Assembly (NCBI RefSeq): GCF_030718085.1
Contig: NZ_JAVAJF010000001.1
Location: forward strand, 2,046,001 to 2,110,000
From: Marinobacter sp. MDS2
GTDB taxonomy: Bacteria; Pseudomonadota; Gammaproteobacteria; Pseudomonadales; Oleiphilaceae
Direction of reading: 5' to 3'
DNA: 64,000 bases
Made by a program: the position numbers and the translations under genes. Below, in pieces: positions 55,147 through 63,720 of the stretch. The notes beneath the pieces were generated by a model that ran no database searches, was not told the DNA's origin, and saw only the letters and a program-made list of their open reading frames with translations. Numbering within the stretch: the first letter of the stretch is position 1; each line of letters opens with the position of its first letter.

Positions 55147-55686
55147 TTAGTCTGGATTCTGCTCGGCTAAACACGTTGCCATGAAGTGGCGGAACTCGCG
55201 CGAGACCCTTTCCACACTGTTCTCAAGCCGATGGCCATCGGGCAGAACCAATGTTTCCAATTGCTGTCTGCGAGCCAGTTCGAGAACCGGCATAACCGGC
55301 ACCACATCGTCGTTCCAACCGTGAATGATTTTTACGTGTTCGGCCTGGATAGTCGGGCTTGATTGTGGGTACTTCGCCAAAGCGAGCGCCGGAGCCAGCA
55401 GAAAACAACCCAGAACCGGTGAATTGGCACTGGTTTGGGCACACACCCAGCCGCCCATGCTGGAACCGGCCAGAATGGTGCGTTCCGGAGTGGCGCCGGC
55501 GGCGGCCATGGCATCCCGCATTTGTTGCAGGCGAGTTTCCGGATCTTTGGTGCTGGTGTGGTCGATCGCCTCAGCGATAACACCGGGGAATTCTTCAGCG
55601 ACGGCTTTCATGGCCTGAACTTTTGTGCCTTTCGGGCCGCTTTCGAGTCCGTGTGATAGAAAAACGAAGAAACGGTTATCCGTCAT
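55147..55686 (-). CDS. Alpha/beta hydrolase (small, YqiA-like)
   Basis: This 179-aa protein has an N-terminal [13 protein letters not shown] and the nucleophile elbow AGSSMGGW (about residues 76-83), then HGWNDDVVP with a candidate catalytic Asp and a late GHRLE with a candidate His. Size and sequence suggest a small esterase or thioesterase. Its start overlaps the stop of the luciferase-like gene by 11 bp, so the two are cotranscribed. Confidence 0.85.
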   Translation of the reverse strand: MTDNRFFVFLSHGLESGPKGTKVQAMKAVAEEFPGVIAEAIDHTSTKDPETRLQQMRDAMAAAGATPERTILAGSSMGGWVCAQTSANSPVLGCFLLAPALALAKYPQSSPTIQAEHVKIIHGWNDDVVPVMPVLELARRQQLETLVLPDGHRLENSVERVSREFRHFMATCLAEQNPD

Positions 55687-56674
55687 TGGACAAACTCTCT
55701 GCCAGAATATTGAGTGCGTGCCGGCGCCTCTCCGGCTCGTAAATATCGATGGTAAACATCAGTTCCTCGACTTCGATATCGGACAGCAAGGCATCAAGCT
55801 GCTGGGTGATGTCGGCTGAGTTGCCGAGTACCTGTAAGCCCAGGAAGTCTTTGACACCGGCTTCTTCGGCGGCGTTCCACAAACCGTCCATAGAATCCAC
55901 CGGTGGTTTCATCCACAACGGTTGTCCGCGGAACAGTGCAAGAATGCGCTGATAACTGGTGGTGGTCAGGTGTTTCGCTTCGTCCATGGAGTCCGCCGGT
56001 ACGGCCGGGATCGCCAGCATGGCATAAGGTTGCTGCAACTGCTCCGAGGGCTGAAAGTTGTCGCGGTATACTCGCAGAGCTTCCCGGTACAAACGCGGGG
56101 CAAAGTGGCCAGCAAAGGCATAGGGCAGCCCTTGCATGGCGGCAAGCTGCGCACTGTACAGGCTGGAGCCCAACAGCCAGATCGGCACGTTGGTCCCGGC
56201 GCCCGGAATGGCCTTGACTCGTTGCCCGGGCTGCAATGGGCCAAGTAAGTGTTGCAGCTGCGAGACGTCTTCCGGGAACTGCTCGGCGCCAATGCCTTCC
56301 CGGCGCAGTGCTCGGGCGGTTATCTGGTCTGTGCCCGGCGCTCGGCCAAGCCCAAGATCAATGCGGCCCGGATAGAGGCATTCCAGCGTGCCGAACTGCT
56401 CGGCAATGACCAAAGGCGGATGATTGGGCAGCATAACGCCGCCAGAGCCGACTCGAATACTCTCGGTTTTGCCGGCGATGTGGCCCACCAGCACCGAGGT
56501 TGCGGAGCTGGTGATGCCTTCCATATTGTGATGTTCGGCGAGCCAGAAGCGTTTGAAACCCAGATCTTCCGCGTGTTGGGCGTAGGCAACGCTGTTCGCC
56601 AATGTGGTGGAAACGGAATCACCTTCGCGCACGGAGGCCAGCTCAAGCAGCGAATAGTCGAGTTTTTTGAACAT
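55676..56674 (-). CDS. LLM-class flavin-dependent oxidoreductase
   Basis: This 332-aa luciferase-like monooxygenase family protein has [20 protein letters not shown] near residue 31 and [29 protein letters not shown] near residue 95, which is the usual TIM-barrel FMN-binding signature. It resembles YhbW-type proteins of unknown substrate. It is the first gene of a two-gene unit with the alpha/beta hydrolase. Confidence 0.9.
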   Translation of the reverse strand: MFKKLDYSLLELASVREGDSVSTTLANSVAYAQHAEDLGFKRFWLAEHHNMEGITSSATSVLVGHIAGKTESIRVGSGGVMLPNHPPLVIAEQFGTLECLYPGRIDLGLGRAPGTDQITARALRREGIGAEQFPEDVSQLQHLLGPLQPGQRVKAIPGAGTNVPIWLLGSSLYSAQLAAMQGLPYAFAGHFAPRLYREALRVYRDNFQPSEQLQQPYAMLAIPAVPADSMDEAKHLTTTSYQRILALFRGQPLWMKPPVDSMDGLWNAAEEAGVKDFLGLQVLGNSADITQQLDALLSDIEVEELMFTIDIYEPERRRHALNILAESLSNDG

Positions 56675-56857
56675 GTTGCTCCCGGATCATGTGAAAGGTG
56701 TGACGTTGCTTTCTAACATGGCGTCGATGGGGCCGCTCTTCAAGGGCTCCACTGGAAATGGCTGGTCGAGAATCCGCTACTATATATGTATTGCGCAAGC
56801 ACTTGCCCCAACGATAGTTTGAAGGTGTTCCGCGCTCATTTGTAAAGGACAGGATTG

Positions 56858-58030
56858 ATGGTCGAGTTCACGGCAGTCGTGGTTGAGCAATTAAAGAAAA
56901 ACCTTGGGGATACGCTGAGCGCCTTTGGCGGCCACGAGTATGAATGGCGTGAGGTGGGAGCGTACGTTCTCAGTCAGATGCTGATTTCGATTCTGTATTT
57001 GGCTTTGTTTCTCGGGGCCTACTTGGTGTTGATTGGGCTTATTCGGCTGGTGGTCGGTAAGCGCAATGTTGATAGCTCCGCCTTTAAACACGGGAGAAGC
57101 GGGCTAAGGTATTTGACCGGGCTGGGTGCGTTGTTGGTGATACTGGCGCAATTCGGAGCGGGCGTTGAGTTTTTGAAAGCGGTCGCGAGGGCGGGGTTGC
57201 TGGCGCTGGGCTTCTACGTGGCCTGGTTGGTTATTCGTCGCCTGACGGCCGAAACGCTGCGCCGAAACCGGTTGGATGCATCTATTCAGCAGTTGGCGGG
57301 CAATGTGTTGTCAGTGGTGATGGCGACCTTTGCGGTGGTCACTATTCTCGCGCAGTTCGGGTTTGACCTGTTGTCAATTGTCGCGGGCCTGGGGATTGTC
57401 GGTATTGCTGTGGGGTTTGCAGCCCAGTCGACGCTTTCCAACTTTATCGCCGGTATCACTTTGTTGATTGAGCGGCCGTTTCGTATTGGAGATTGGGTCA
57501 CCATTAATGGCCAGGATGGCAAGGTGGTGAAGATTGCGCTGCGCACCACGTGGCTGCGGACTCGGGACAATATTTTCACCATGATTCCCAATGACAGCGT
57601 CGCTTCTTCAGAAATTGTTAACTACAGTGCCGAAGGCGCGACAAGGCTGAATATCTCGGTAGGTATTGCTTACAAAGAATCGGCCAAGGCCGCAAGAGAC
57701 ATCATTATGCCCGTGCTTTTAGCGCACCCGGAAGTGCTGCAATCACCGGGCATGGAACCACGGGTTGTGCTTAAAAATCTGGGCGATTCGTCGGTGGATC
57801 TGGAAGTAAAAATCTGGATTACACCGGATAACCTGGATGTGCAGCCAACCATCATGGCGGACGTGTTGGAACAGATTAAAGAAACACTGGATGAGGCTGG
57901 CATTGAAATACCCTTCCCGCATCTTCAGCTTTTTGTGGATGACGCTAAAGGCTTGAAACCCATACTTGAGCCGCTTTATCCCAATAACCGAGTGGATCGT
58001 ACCGCAGAGTCCGGAGGTGATAGCGCGTGA
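56858..58030 (+). CDS. Mechanosensitive ion channel, MscS family
   Basis: This 390-aa protein has three to four N-terminal helices, a pore-lining region with GLGIVGIAVGFAAQSTLSNFIAGITLLIERPF (residues about 185-215, read in pieces), then the beta domain DWVTINGQDGKVVKIALRTT and a C-terminal alpha/beta domain with VVLKNLGDSSVDLEV. ATG at 56858 is preceded by AGGA. Its stop overlaps the GTG start of lutA by 4 bp, so it belongs to the lut operon. Confidence 0.9.
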   Translation: MVEFTAVVVEQLKKNLGDTLSAFGGHEYEWREVGAYVLSQMLISILYLALFLGAYLVLIGLIRLVVGKRNVDSSAFKHGRSGLRYLTGLGALLVILAQFGAGVEFLKAVARAGLLALGFYVAWLVIRRLTAETLRRNRLDASIQQLAGNVLSVVMATFAVVTILAQFGFDLLSIVAGLGIVGIAVGFAAQSTLSNFIAGITLLIERPFRIGDWVTINGQDGKVVKIALRTTWLRTRDNIFTMIPNDSVASSEIVNYSAEGATRLNISVGIAYKESAKAARDIIMPVLLAHPEVLQSPGMEPRVVLKNLGDSSVDLEVKIWITPDNLDVQPTIMADVLEQIKETLDEAGIEIPFPHLQLFVDDAKGLKPILEPLYPNNRVDRTAESGGDSA

Positions 58031-58854
58031 ATGAGCTGTTCTACGATGCCGCACCCAATGCTACGCGGGTTGCGCCCGCAAGGCCGGCCCCAAGAGAGTA
58101 TCCCGAGAAACCCGCCGAGGTGACGCTGTTCGGAACCTGTGTGGTGGATTTGTTTTTTCCGGAAGCCGGGCTGGATGCCATCCGTTTGTTGGAACGCGAA
58201 GGTATTCGGGTGCATTTTCCACAGGCGCAATCCTGTTGCGGCCAGCCAGCCTGGACATCCGGTTATGTTAAGGAAGCGAGGGACGTTGCCCGATCTCAAC
58301 TGAACGTGCTGGATAACGGCCTGCCGGTGGTGGTGCCTTCCGGGTCCTGCGCTGGCATGTTTCGCCAGCATTATCGGGACGTGTTCGCGGAGGAACCGGC
58401 AACGCTGAAGCGGGTTGATGATCTGGCTGCGCGAACGTTTGAACTGACCGAGTTTCTGCTGCATGTGTGTAAGGTTGAGTGGCGCGATTTGGGCCAGCCA
58501 ACGCAGATTGCGCTGCACACGTCTTGCTCTGCACGCCGGGAAATGAACACCCATCTGCACGCGCGGGAACTGCTCGCGAAGCTGGATAAAGTCGAGCGGC
58601 TGGATCACGACCACGAAAGTGAATGCTGTGGTTTTGGTGGCACCTTTTCAGTGCGGATGCCGGAAGTGTCGGGCGCAATGGTGCTGGATAAAACCCGCGC
58701 CCTTCGGGAGTCCGGCGCGGTGGAGATGGTCACGGCCGATGGCGGTTGTCTGCTGAATATCAATGGCTCATTGGAAAAGCAGAAACAGGCGTTTCGGGGT
58801 CGGCATCTGGCCAGTTTTCTGTGGCAGCGAATCAGTGGCGAGGGCGAGCCATGA
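58027..58854 (+). CDS. lutA: Lactate utilisation protein LutA (CCG-domain Fe-S protein)
   Basis: This 275-aa protein has two cysteine-rich CCG domains: SCCGQPAWTSGY near residue 68 and ECCGFGGTFSVRMPEVSGAMV near residue 197, plus SGSCAGMFRQHY and HTSCSARREMNTH. It is the YkgE/LutA subunit of the LutABC L-lactate oxidation complex. The start is GTG, overlapping the mscS stop. Four-bp overlaps link it to lutB. The only nearby lactate-related genes are lutBC; no permease is present. Confidence 0.92.
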   Translation: MNELFYDAAPNATRVAPARPAPREYPEKPAEVTLFGTCVVDLFFPEAGLDAIRLLEREGIRVHFPQAQSCCGQPAWTSGYVKEARDVARSQLNVLDNGLPVVVPSGSCAGMFRQHYRDVFAEEPATLKRVDDLAARTFELTEFLLHVCKVEWRDLGQPTQIALHTSCSARREMNTHLHARELLAKLDKVERLDHDHESECCGFGGTFSVRMPEVSGAMVLDKTRALRESGAVEMVTADGGCLLNINGSLEKQKQAFRGRHLASFLWQRISGEGEP

Positions 58855-60308
58855 ACCAGCGCATTCCCGTGACCGAACTCACCAGCAGCTTCCGGGGCCG
58901 CGCCACCGAAGCTTTGGCTGATGGCCAGTTAAGAAACAATTTCCGGGTGGCCATGGATTCGCTGATGCAAAAGCGAGCCGACGCCTTTCCCGATGAACAG
59001 GAGCGGGAAGGCCTGCGGGAGCTGGGCAATCACATCAAAGCGCGGGCTTTGTCCCGATTGCCGGATTTGCTGGAACAGCTGGAAGCCAAACTGACGGAAA
59101 ACGGCGTTCACGTCCATTGGGCCGAAACCACGGAGGAGGCCAATCGAATCGTGCACGCCATCATCGAGTCGAAACAGGGCTCGCAGGTGGTGAAAGGCAA
59201 GTCCATGGTCAGCGAAGAGATGGAGATGAACGACTATCTGGCCGACCGAGACATCGAGTGCCTGGAATCCGATATGGGCGAGTACATTGTCCAGCTCGAC
59301 GGCGAAAAACCGTCTCACATCATCATGCCGGCGATCCACAAGAACCGCCGACAGGTGTCTCAGCTTTTCCATAGCAAACTGGGCGTCGAAGCAACCGAAG
59401 ACGTAAACGAGCTGATTCAGATTGGCCGGCGCACCCTGCGCAAAAAGTTCCTGGAAGCCGATGTGGGCGTATCGGGCGTGAATTTCGCCATCGCGGAAAC
59501 CGGCACCCTGCTGCTGGTGGAAAACGAAGGCAACGGCCGCATGAGCACCACGGTTCCGCCGGTGCATGTAGCGGTGACGGGTATCGAAAAAGTAGTGGGA
59601 AACCTTCGGGATGTGGTGCCTTTGCTGTCGCTATTGACGCGCTCGGCACTGGGTCAGCCGATCACTACCTACGTCAACATGATCTCCGGCCCACGCAAAG
59701 CGGATGAGCTGGACGGCCCGGAAGAAGTGCATCTGGTGTTGCTGGATAACGGCCGAAGCGGCGCTTTTGCGGACGCCCAATTGCGCCAGACTTTGAACTG
59801 TATCCGCTGCGGTGCCTGTATGAACCATTGTCCGGTGTATACCCGAGTGGGTGGCCACACCTACGGCGAAGTGTACCCGGGGCCGATTGGCAAAATTGTC
59901 ACCCCGCACATGGTGGGTTTGGATCACGTACCCGATCACCCCAGCGCGTCGTCGTTGTGCGGTGCTTGCGGCGAGGTCTGCCCGGTGAAGATCCCGATTC
60001 CGGAACTGCTTCAGCGGCTACGACAGGAGAACGTAAAAAGTCCGGACGAGCCAGCGGTTGTGCAAGGCGGTGGCGCGAAGTATTCATGGAAAGAGCGCGC
60101 CTTATGGCGAATGTGGATGGCACTGAACACTCGTCCGACTTTGTATAAGTGCTTCCTGTGGGCCGCCACCCGGCTTGGCAAGCTGACACCGAAGAACCTT
60201 GGCCCCTGGACGGAGAACCACACCGCACCGGTACCGGCACCACGGTCTTTGCACGATTTAGCAAAAGCCCATTTGAACGCCGGGCAGAATCGGGGAGAGC
60301 AACCATGA
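58851..60308 (+). CDS. lutB: Lactate utilisation protein LutB (iron-sulfur electron transfer)
   Basis: This 485-aa protein has an LUD domain (about 60-300: GKSMVSEEMEMNDYL, FAIAETGTLLLVENEGNGRM) followed by two 4Fe-4S motifs, CIRCGACMNHCP (about residue 305) and CGACGEVCPVKIP (about 355), and a C-terminal DUF3390-like region. It passes electrons in LutABC lactate oxidation. It overlaps lutA and lutC by 4 bp. Length fits the family. Confidence 0.93.
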   Translation: MNQRIPVTELTSSFRGRATEALADGQLRNNFRVAMDSLMQKRADAFPDEQEREGLRELGNHIKARALSRLPDLLEQLEAKLTENGVHVHWAETTEEANRIVHAIIESKQGSQVVKGKSMVSEEMEMNDYLADRDIECLESDMGEYIVQLDGEKPSHIIMPAIHKNRRQVSQLFHSKLGVEATEDVNELIQIGRRTLRKKFLEADVGVSGVNFAIAETGTLLLVENEGNGRMSTTVPPVHVAVTGIEKVVGNLRDVVPLLSLLTRSALGQPITTYVNMISGPRKADELDGPEEVHLVLLDNGRSGAFADAQLRQTLNCIRCGACMNHCPVYTRVGGHTYGEVYPGPIGKIVTPHMVGLDHVPDHPSASSLCGACGEVCPVKIPIPELLQRLRQENVKSPDEPAVVQGGGAKYSWKERALWRMWMALNTRPTLYKCFLWAATRLGKLTPKNLGPWTENHTAPVPAPRSLHDLAKAHLNAGQNRGEQP

Positions 60309-60976
60309 GCGCCCGCGACAACATCTTGAGCAAGCTCCGGGCTGGTCTGGAAGGCACTACACCAAGGCCTGACCAGTTCGACGAAGAGCTGGTGACTCAG
60401 CCCTGGCAGTACGCACCGGAAGACCGAATTGAACGCCTTCGCAGCCTGATGGAAGCCGTCCATACCGAGGTGCACACGCTGGCGGCGGCAAACTGGCCGG
60501 CGAAGGTGCAGGAACTATTGGAGAACCGAAGACTCGCCAACCTGTTGTACGCACCGGGTACCGGGCATGGGCAGCAGCTGGCGGAGTTTTGGGCGGAAGC
60601 CGATGCCGAGCAAAACCTGCTGGCCTACGACCGCCCGATTGAGGAATGGAAAGAAGAACTGTTCTGGCAAGTGGATGCCAGTATCACCGGCACCGCAGGC
60701 GCAATTGCGGCAACCGGCTCTTTGGTGTTGTGGCCAGACCGGCATGAGCCGCGGCTGATGAGCCTGTTACCACCGCTGCATATCGCCCTGCTAAAGGCCA
60801 GCGAGATCGAAGACAACCTGTACACCATGATGGAAAAACAGAACTGGTCGGCCGGCTTACCCACCAATCTTCTGCTGGTATCGGGGCCTTCGAAAACCGC
60901 GGATATCGAGCAGGTGTTGGCTTACGGTGCCCATGGCCCTAAAGAGTTGGTTGTCCTCATCCTTGAGGACGCCTGA
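60305..60976 (+). CDS. lutC: Lactate utilisation protein LutC
   Basis: This 223-aa LUD-domain protein carries TGTAGAIAATGSLVLWPD near residue 119 and SGPSKTADIEQVLAYGAHGPKELVVLIL near the C-terminus, as expected for LutC/YkgG. GGGGAGAG precedes the ATG, and its start overlaps the lutB stop by 4 bp. It completes the operon. A tandem pair of hairpins at its end may mark the transcript terminus. Confidence 0.92.
   Translation: MSARDNILSKLRAGLEGTTPRPDQFDEELVTQPWQYAPEDRIERLRSLMEAVHTEVHTLAAANWPAKVQELLENRRLANLLYAPGTGHGQQLAEFWAEADAEQNLLAYDRPIEEWKEELFWQVDASITGTAGAIAATGSLVLWPDRHEPRLMSLLPPLHIALLKASEIEDNLYTMMEKQNWSAGLPTNLLLVSGPSKTADIEQVLAYGAHGPKELVVLILEDA
60953..60970. terminator. Hairpin at the end of lutC, no U-tract
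   Basis: GTCCTCA and TGAGGAC form a perfect 7-bp stem around TCCT within the last codons of lutC. A second short repeat, GCCTG/CAGGC, follows directly to about 60986. There is no T-run; it may act as a 3'-end stabiliser or Rho-aided stop. Confidence 0.4.
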
Positions 60977-60999
60977 GTTCACAGGCGCATCGTTAGTGC

Positions 61000-61737
61000 T
61001 TACTTAATGCCAAACCCGCGTTTATTCAGAAACTCTTTCATGTGTGCGCGCAGTTTGCTGGTGAACAAGGGCTTCAACTGTTCGGACCAATTGGTGCTCT
61101 TGTTGCCACCTGTGCGCTCCCGGTAATAACGAGCCATGGTGTCGTCAAATTCCGCAACCAATGCTTCATCGCTCGAGTCGTCGTAAACATCCTGTTTCAG
61201 AATGCTGGCCAGTGGCAGGCGAGGTTTCACTTCCGGGTTTTGGTCCGGATAGCCCAGGCATAAGCCGAAGACGGGATAGACATGCTCGGGCAGTTTCAAC
61301 AGGTCGCTGACTTCCTGCGGGTTGTTGCGAATGCCGCCGATGTAACAAATGCCCAAGCCTACTGACTCCGCGGCAACCACCATATTTTGCGCCATCAAGG
61401 CCACATCGACACTGGCAACCAGTAGTTGCTCCGTCATACCGCGAGTGACGTCCGCACCGGATCGTTCGGCAGCTTCGGTCGACCGTTTCATATCGGCGCA
61501 GAACACCAGAAAATCGGAGGCGCTTTCGACATAGGGTTGGCCGCCCGCCAGTTCTGCCAGCCGTGCGCGGCTTTCTGGATTAACCACGTGAATCAGAGTG
61601 TACGCCTGTACGTGACTGGAGGTGGCCGCACTCTGGCCTGCGCGGATTAGGTCTTCAAACAGCTCTCTGGGAATCTGCTGATCTTTGAACTTGCGGATGG
61701 AGCGGTGTGACTTCAGAAGTTCGATTGTTGGATTCAT
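61000..61737 (-). CDS. NfsA-type NADPH nitroreductase
   Basis: This 245-aa flavin enzyme begins TIELLKSHRSIRKFKDQQIP, a class NfsA signature, with AGQSAATSSHVQAYTLIHV (FMN phosphate contacts), GLGICYIGGIRNNPQ near residue 137, and a C-terminal RERTGGNKSTNW extension typical of NfsA/Frp. It probably reduces nitroaromatics or flavins with NADPH. It is monocistronic and convergent with lutC; the divergent gene is yebG. Confidence 0.9.
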   Translation of the reverse strand: MNPTIELLKSHRSIRKFKDQQIPRELFEDLIRAGQSAATSSHVQAYTLIHVVNPESRARLAELAGGQPYVESASDFLVFCADMKRSTEAAERSGADVTRGMTEQLLVASVDVALMAQNMVVAAESVGLGICYIGGIRNNPQEVSDLLKLPEHVYPVFGLCLGYPDQNPEVKPRLPLASILKQDVYDDSSDEALVAEFDDTMARYYRERTGGNKSTNWSEQLKPLFTSKLRAHMKEFLNKRGFGIK

Positions 61738-61808
61738 AGCCCCTCATCGGTTGTGAATAAAATCGTAAGCAAGGCTCCTATCCTCGGTTAATTCCGTGTA
61801 CTATGCCA

Positions 61809-61824
61809 CTGTATAAATATACAT
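61809..61824 (+). promoter_or_regulatory. LexA (SOS) box upstream of yebG
   Basis: CTGT-ATAAATAT-ACAT matches the LexA consensus CTGT-N8-ACAG at all but the last base, with the A/T-rich centre found in strong boxes. It ends 26 nt before the yebG start. The operator also sits in the shared 113-bp region with nfsA. Confidence 0.75.
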
Positions 61825-61850
61825 GCATTTAACGACTGCGAGGACGCCTC

Positions 61851-62141
61851 ATGGCAGTGCAATCATTATACTTTTCGGATCGGGACGGACTGGAAATGGC
61901 GCTAAGCAACCCAGACACCATGCTCTTTCAAAGTAAGGCTGAAGCCGATGCACGGGATAAGGTGCTGGAGTTGGCGGAGAACGTAGCGTTCTGGCTGGAG
62001 AAAAACGTAGAAGGGCTTTCCGAAGATTTGGCAGAGCAGTGCGCGATGAGCATTGCCGAAAACAAAGACCTGTTCGCGAAAGCCATGAAAAAGCCGGAAT
62101 TGCTGGCCGAGGCTGCTGAGCCCGCACCTGCAGAAAGCTGA
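61851..62141 (+). CDS. yebG: YebG family SOS-regulated protein
   Basis: This 96-aa protein aligns with E. coli YebG along its first 80 residues: it starts MAVQSLYFSDRDG, then has QSKAEADARDKVLELAENVAFWL (in two pieces) and ENKDLFAKAM. E. coli YebG is a DNA-damage-inducible protein of unknown biochemical role. GAGG lies upstream of the ATG and a LexA box is present, which supports the identification. Convergent with the TrmH gene. Confidence 0.85.
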   Translation: MAVQSLYFSDRDGLEMALSNPDTMLFQSKAEADARDKVLELAENVAFWLEKNVEGLSEDLAEQCAMSIAENKDLFAKAMKKPELLAEAAEPAPAES

Positions 62142-62170
62142 GAGGCCGGTTTAGCTCCAGCCGACGCAAA

Positions 62171-62899
62171 CTAGTCGCGGTTCAGTTCGTAAGCCGCCAT
62201 ATTTACAGCTGAGGCAAGGTTCAGGGACTCAATCGCCGCCGCGCCAGGGATGGTGTATCGATGGGCATTGAGTTTGGTTAAGGCCGCGGCAGGTACGCCG
62301 CGGGCTTCATTGCCGAACAGGTAACAATCGTGGCTTTGAAAACCGGGCTCTGTAAGGCTGTCGCCGCCGATGTCCAAACAGGCAACACTCGGGTAACGCT
62401 GGCCCAGGGCATCTAAACCGATGTCGGTTTCCAGTGGCACATGAAAAATAGCCCCCATGCTGGAGCGAACGACCTTCGGGTTGTATGGGTCAACACTGCC
62501 GGGGCTGAGCAGGCAGCGCATGCCACCGAACCAGGCCAGCGTGCGCAAAATGGTGCCAAGGTTGCCGGGGTCCTGCACTTCGTGCAGGTAAACGGCTTTG
62601 CCCTCGTTGGCTGAATCGGTGCTGGCGGGGGGAGGCAAAGGAACCACCGCGAGAATGCCTTGTGGGGTTTTGGTGTCTGCCAATTGGGCCATTTGCCGGT
62701 CGCTGATCACTTGCTTGGGCCACGGGCTGCGCCAGTCTTCGTAGGCGCTGGTGACAAACAGTTGCGCCCGCTTCCAGTGCGGATTGCTGGCCGCCGCCTT
62801 CTCCAGTTCGAGCACCAGGTGCTCGCCTTCCACCAAGAAGTGCCCCAAGGATTGGCGGTATTTCTTTTGATGCAGTTTCTTGATGTCGTCCAGCTTCAC
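62171..62899 (-). CDS. TrmH-family (SpoU) RNA 2'-O-methyltransferase
   Basis: This 242-aa SPOUT enzyme has a substrate-binding N-terminal part (KYRQSLGHFLVEGEHLVLE) and the SpoU motifs LHEVQDPGNLGTILRTLAWFG (about residue 108), LLFGNEARGV-like YLFGNEARGVPAAAL (about 192) and IPGAAAIESLNLASAVNMAAYE (about 217). The C-terminal knot is intact. RNA target unknown. Its start is GTG; it is divergent from rlmE. Confidence 0.9.
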   Translation of the reverse strand: MKLDDIKKLHQKKYRQSLGHFLVEGEHLVLELEKAAASNPHWKRAQLFVTSAYEDWRSPWPKQVISDRQMAQLADTKTPQGILAVVPLPPPASTDSANEGKAVYLHEVQDPGNLGTILRTLAWFGGMRCLLSPGSVDPYNPKVVRSSMGAIFHVPLETDIGLDALGQRYPSVACLDIGGDSLTEPGFQSHDCYLFGNEARGVPAAALTKLNAHRYTIPGAAAIESLNLASAVNMAAYELNRD

Positions 62900-63047
62900 G
62901 GCAGGTTTCCAGTGTTAAGCGGTGCGTGGCGGTGTGGCGCCATTGTACTGGTGCGTCGGATGCTTGTCAGGCGCTTGGCGGCTTTTGCGGTCGTGTAGGC
63001 AGCGGCGTACAATGGCGCTTTCCCGCAGTAAACAGAAGACTATTCCG

Positions 63048-63671
63048 ATGGCCCGTTCAAAAAGCAGTAACCGCTGGCTCGAAGAGCACGTCAACGACCC
63101 CTTTGTAAAACAGGCTCAGTTGGACGGCTATCGTTCCCGCGCCAGTTATAAGTTGCTGGAAATCAACGACAAAGATCGTCTGATTCAGCCCAACGGTCTG
63201 GTGGTCGATCTTGGTTCGGCGCCGGGCGGATGGTCGCAGGTGGCGGCTAAGCTGGTGGGCCATAAAGGCCGGGTGTTGGCATCGGACATTCTTCCGATGG
63301 ATAACATCGCTGGTGTTGAGTTTATTCAGGGCGATTTCACCGAAGAGTCGGTGTTTGACGAACTGATGGGTGCATTGGATGGCGCCAAAGCCGATGTGGT
63401 GATTTCTGACATGGCACCCAACATCAGCGGCGTGAATGCGGCTGACCAGGCGGCATCTATGTATCTGGTGGAGCTGGCGTTGGACATGGCCTGTCAGGTG
63501 TTGAAACCGAAAGGCAGCTTTGTTGCCAAGGTGTTCCACGGCGAAGGCTACGATGAGTACGTTAAATCGGTGCGCGCCGCTTTTGACAAGGTGTCGGTGC
63601 GTAAGCCGGATTCCTCAAGAGCTCGGTCCCGTGAGGTTTATTTGGTGGCGAAGGGATTCAAGGGCGCCTGA
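63048..63671 (+). CDS. rlmE: 23S rRNA (uridine-2'-O-)-methyltransferase RlmE (FtsJ)
   Basis: This 207-aa enzyme methylates U2552 in the 23S rRNA A loop. SAM motif: [16 protein letters not shown] (about residues 49-64). Catalytic tetrad: Lys in SRASYKLLE, Asp in [10 protein letters not shown], Lys in [13 protein letters not shown] and Glu in [11 protein letters not shown]. Start at 63048 gives the family's usual length (an upstream ATG at 63012 is possible). The usual ftsH partner does not follow; a P450 gene converges instead. Confidence 0.94.
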   Translation: MARSKSSNRWLEEHVNDPFVKQAQLDGYRSRASYKLLEINDKDRLIQPNGLVVDLGSAPGGWSQVAAKLVGHKGRVLASDILPMDNIAGVEFIQGDFTEESVFDELMGALDGAKADVVISDMAPNISGVNAADQAASMYLVELALDMACQVLKPKGSFVAKVFHGEGYDEYVKSVRAAFDKVSVRKPDSSRARSREVYLVAKGFKGA

Positions 63672-63686
63672 GCCATTGAATCCCCC

Positions 63687-63720
63687 AAGCTTAGGGCAAT
63701 CAGATTTTCGCCCTAAGCTT
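63687..63720. terminator. Long inverted repeat at the rlmE / P450 junction
   Basis: AAGCTTAGGGC and GCCCTAAGCTT are perfect 11-bp arms around 12 nt. The right arm is inside the last codons of the P450 gene and the left arm is in the junction. No T-run follows in either direction. Confidence 0.5.
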
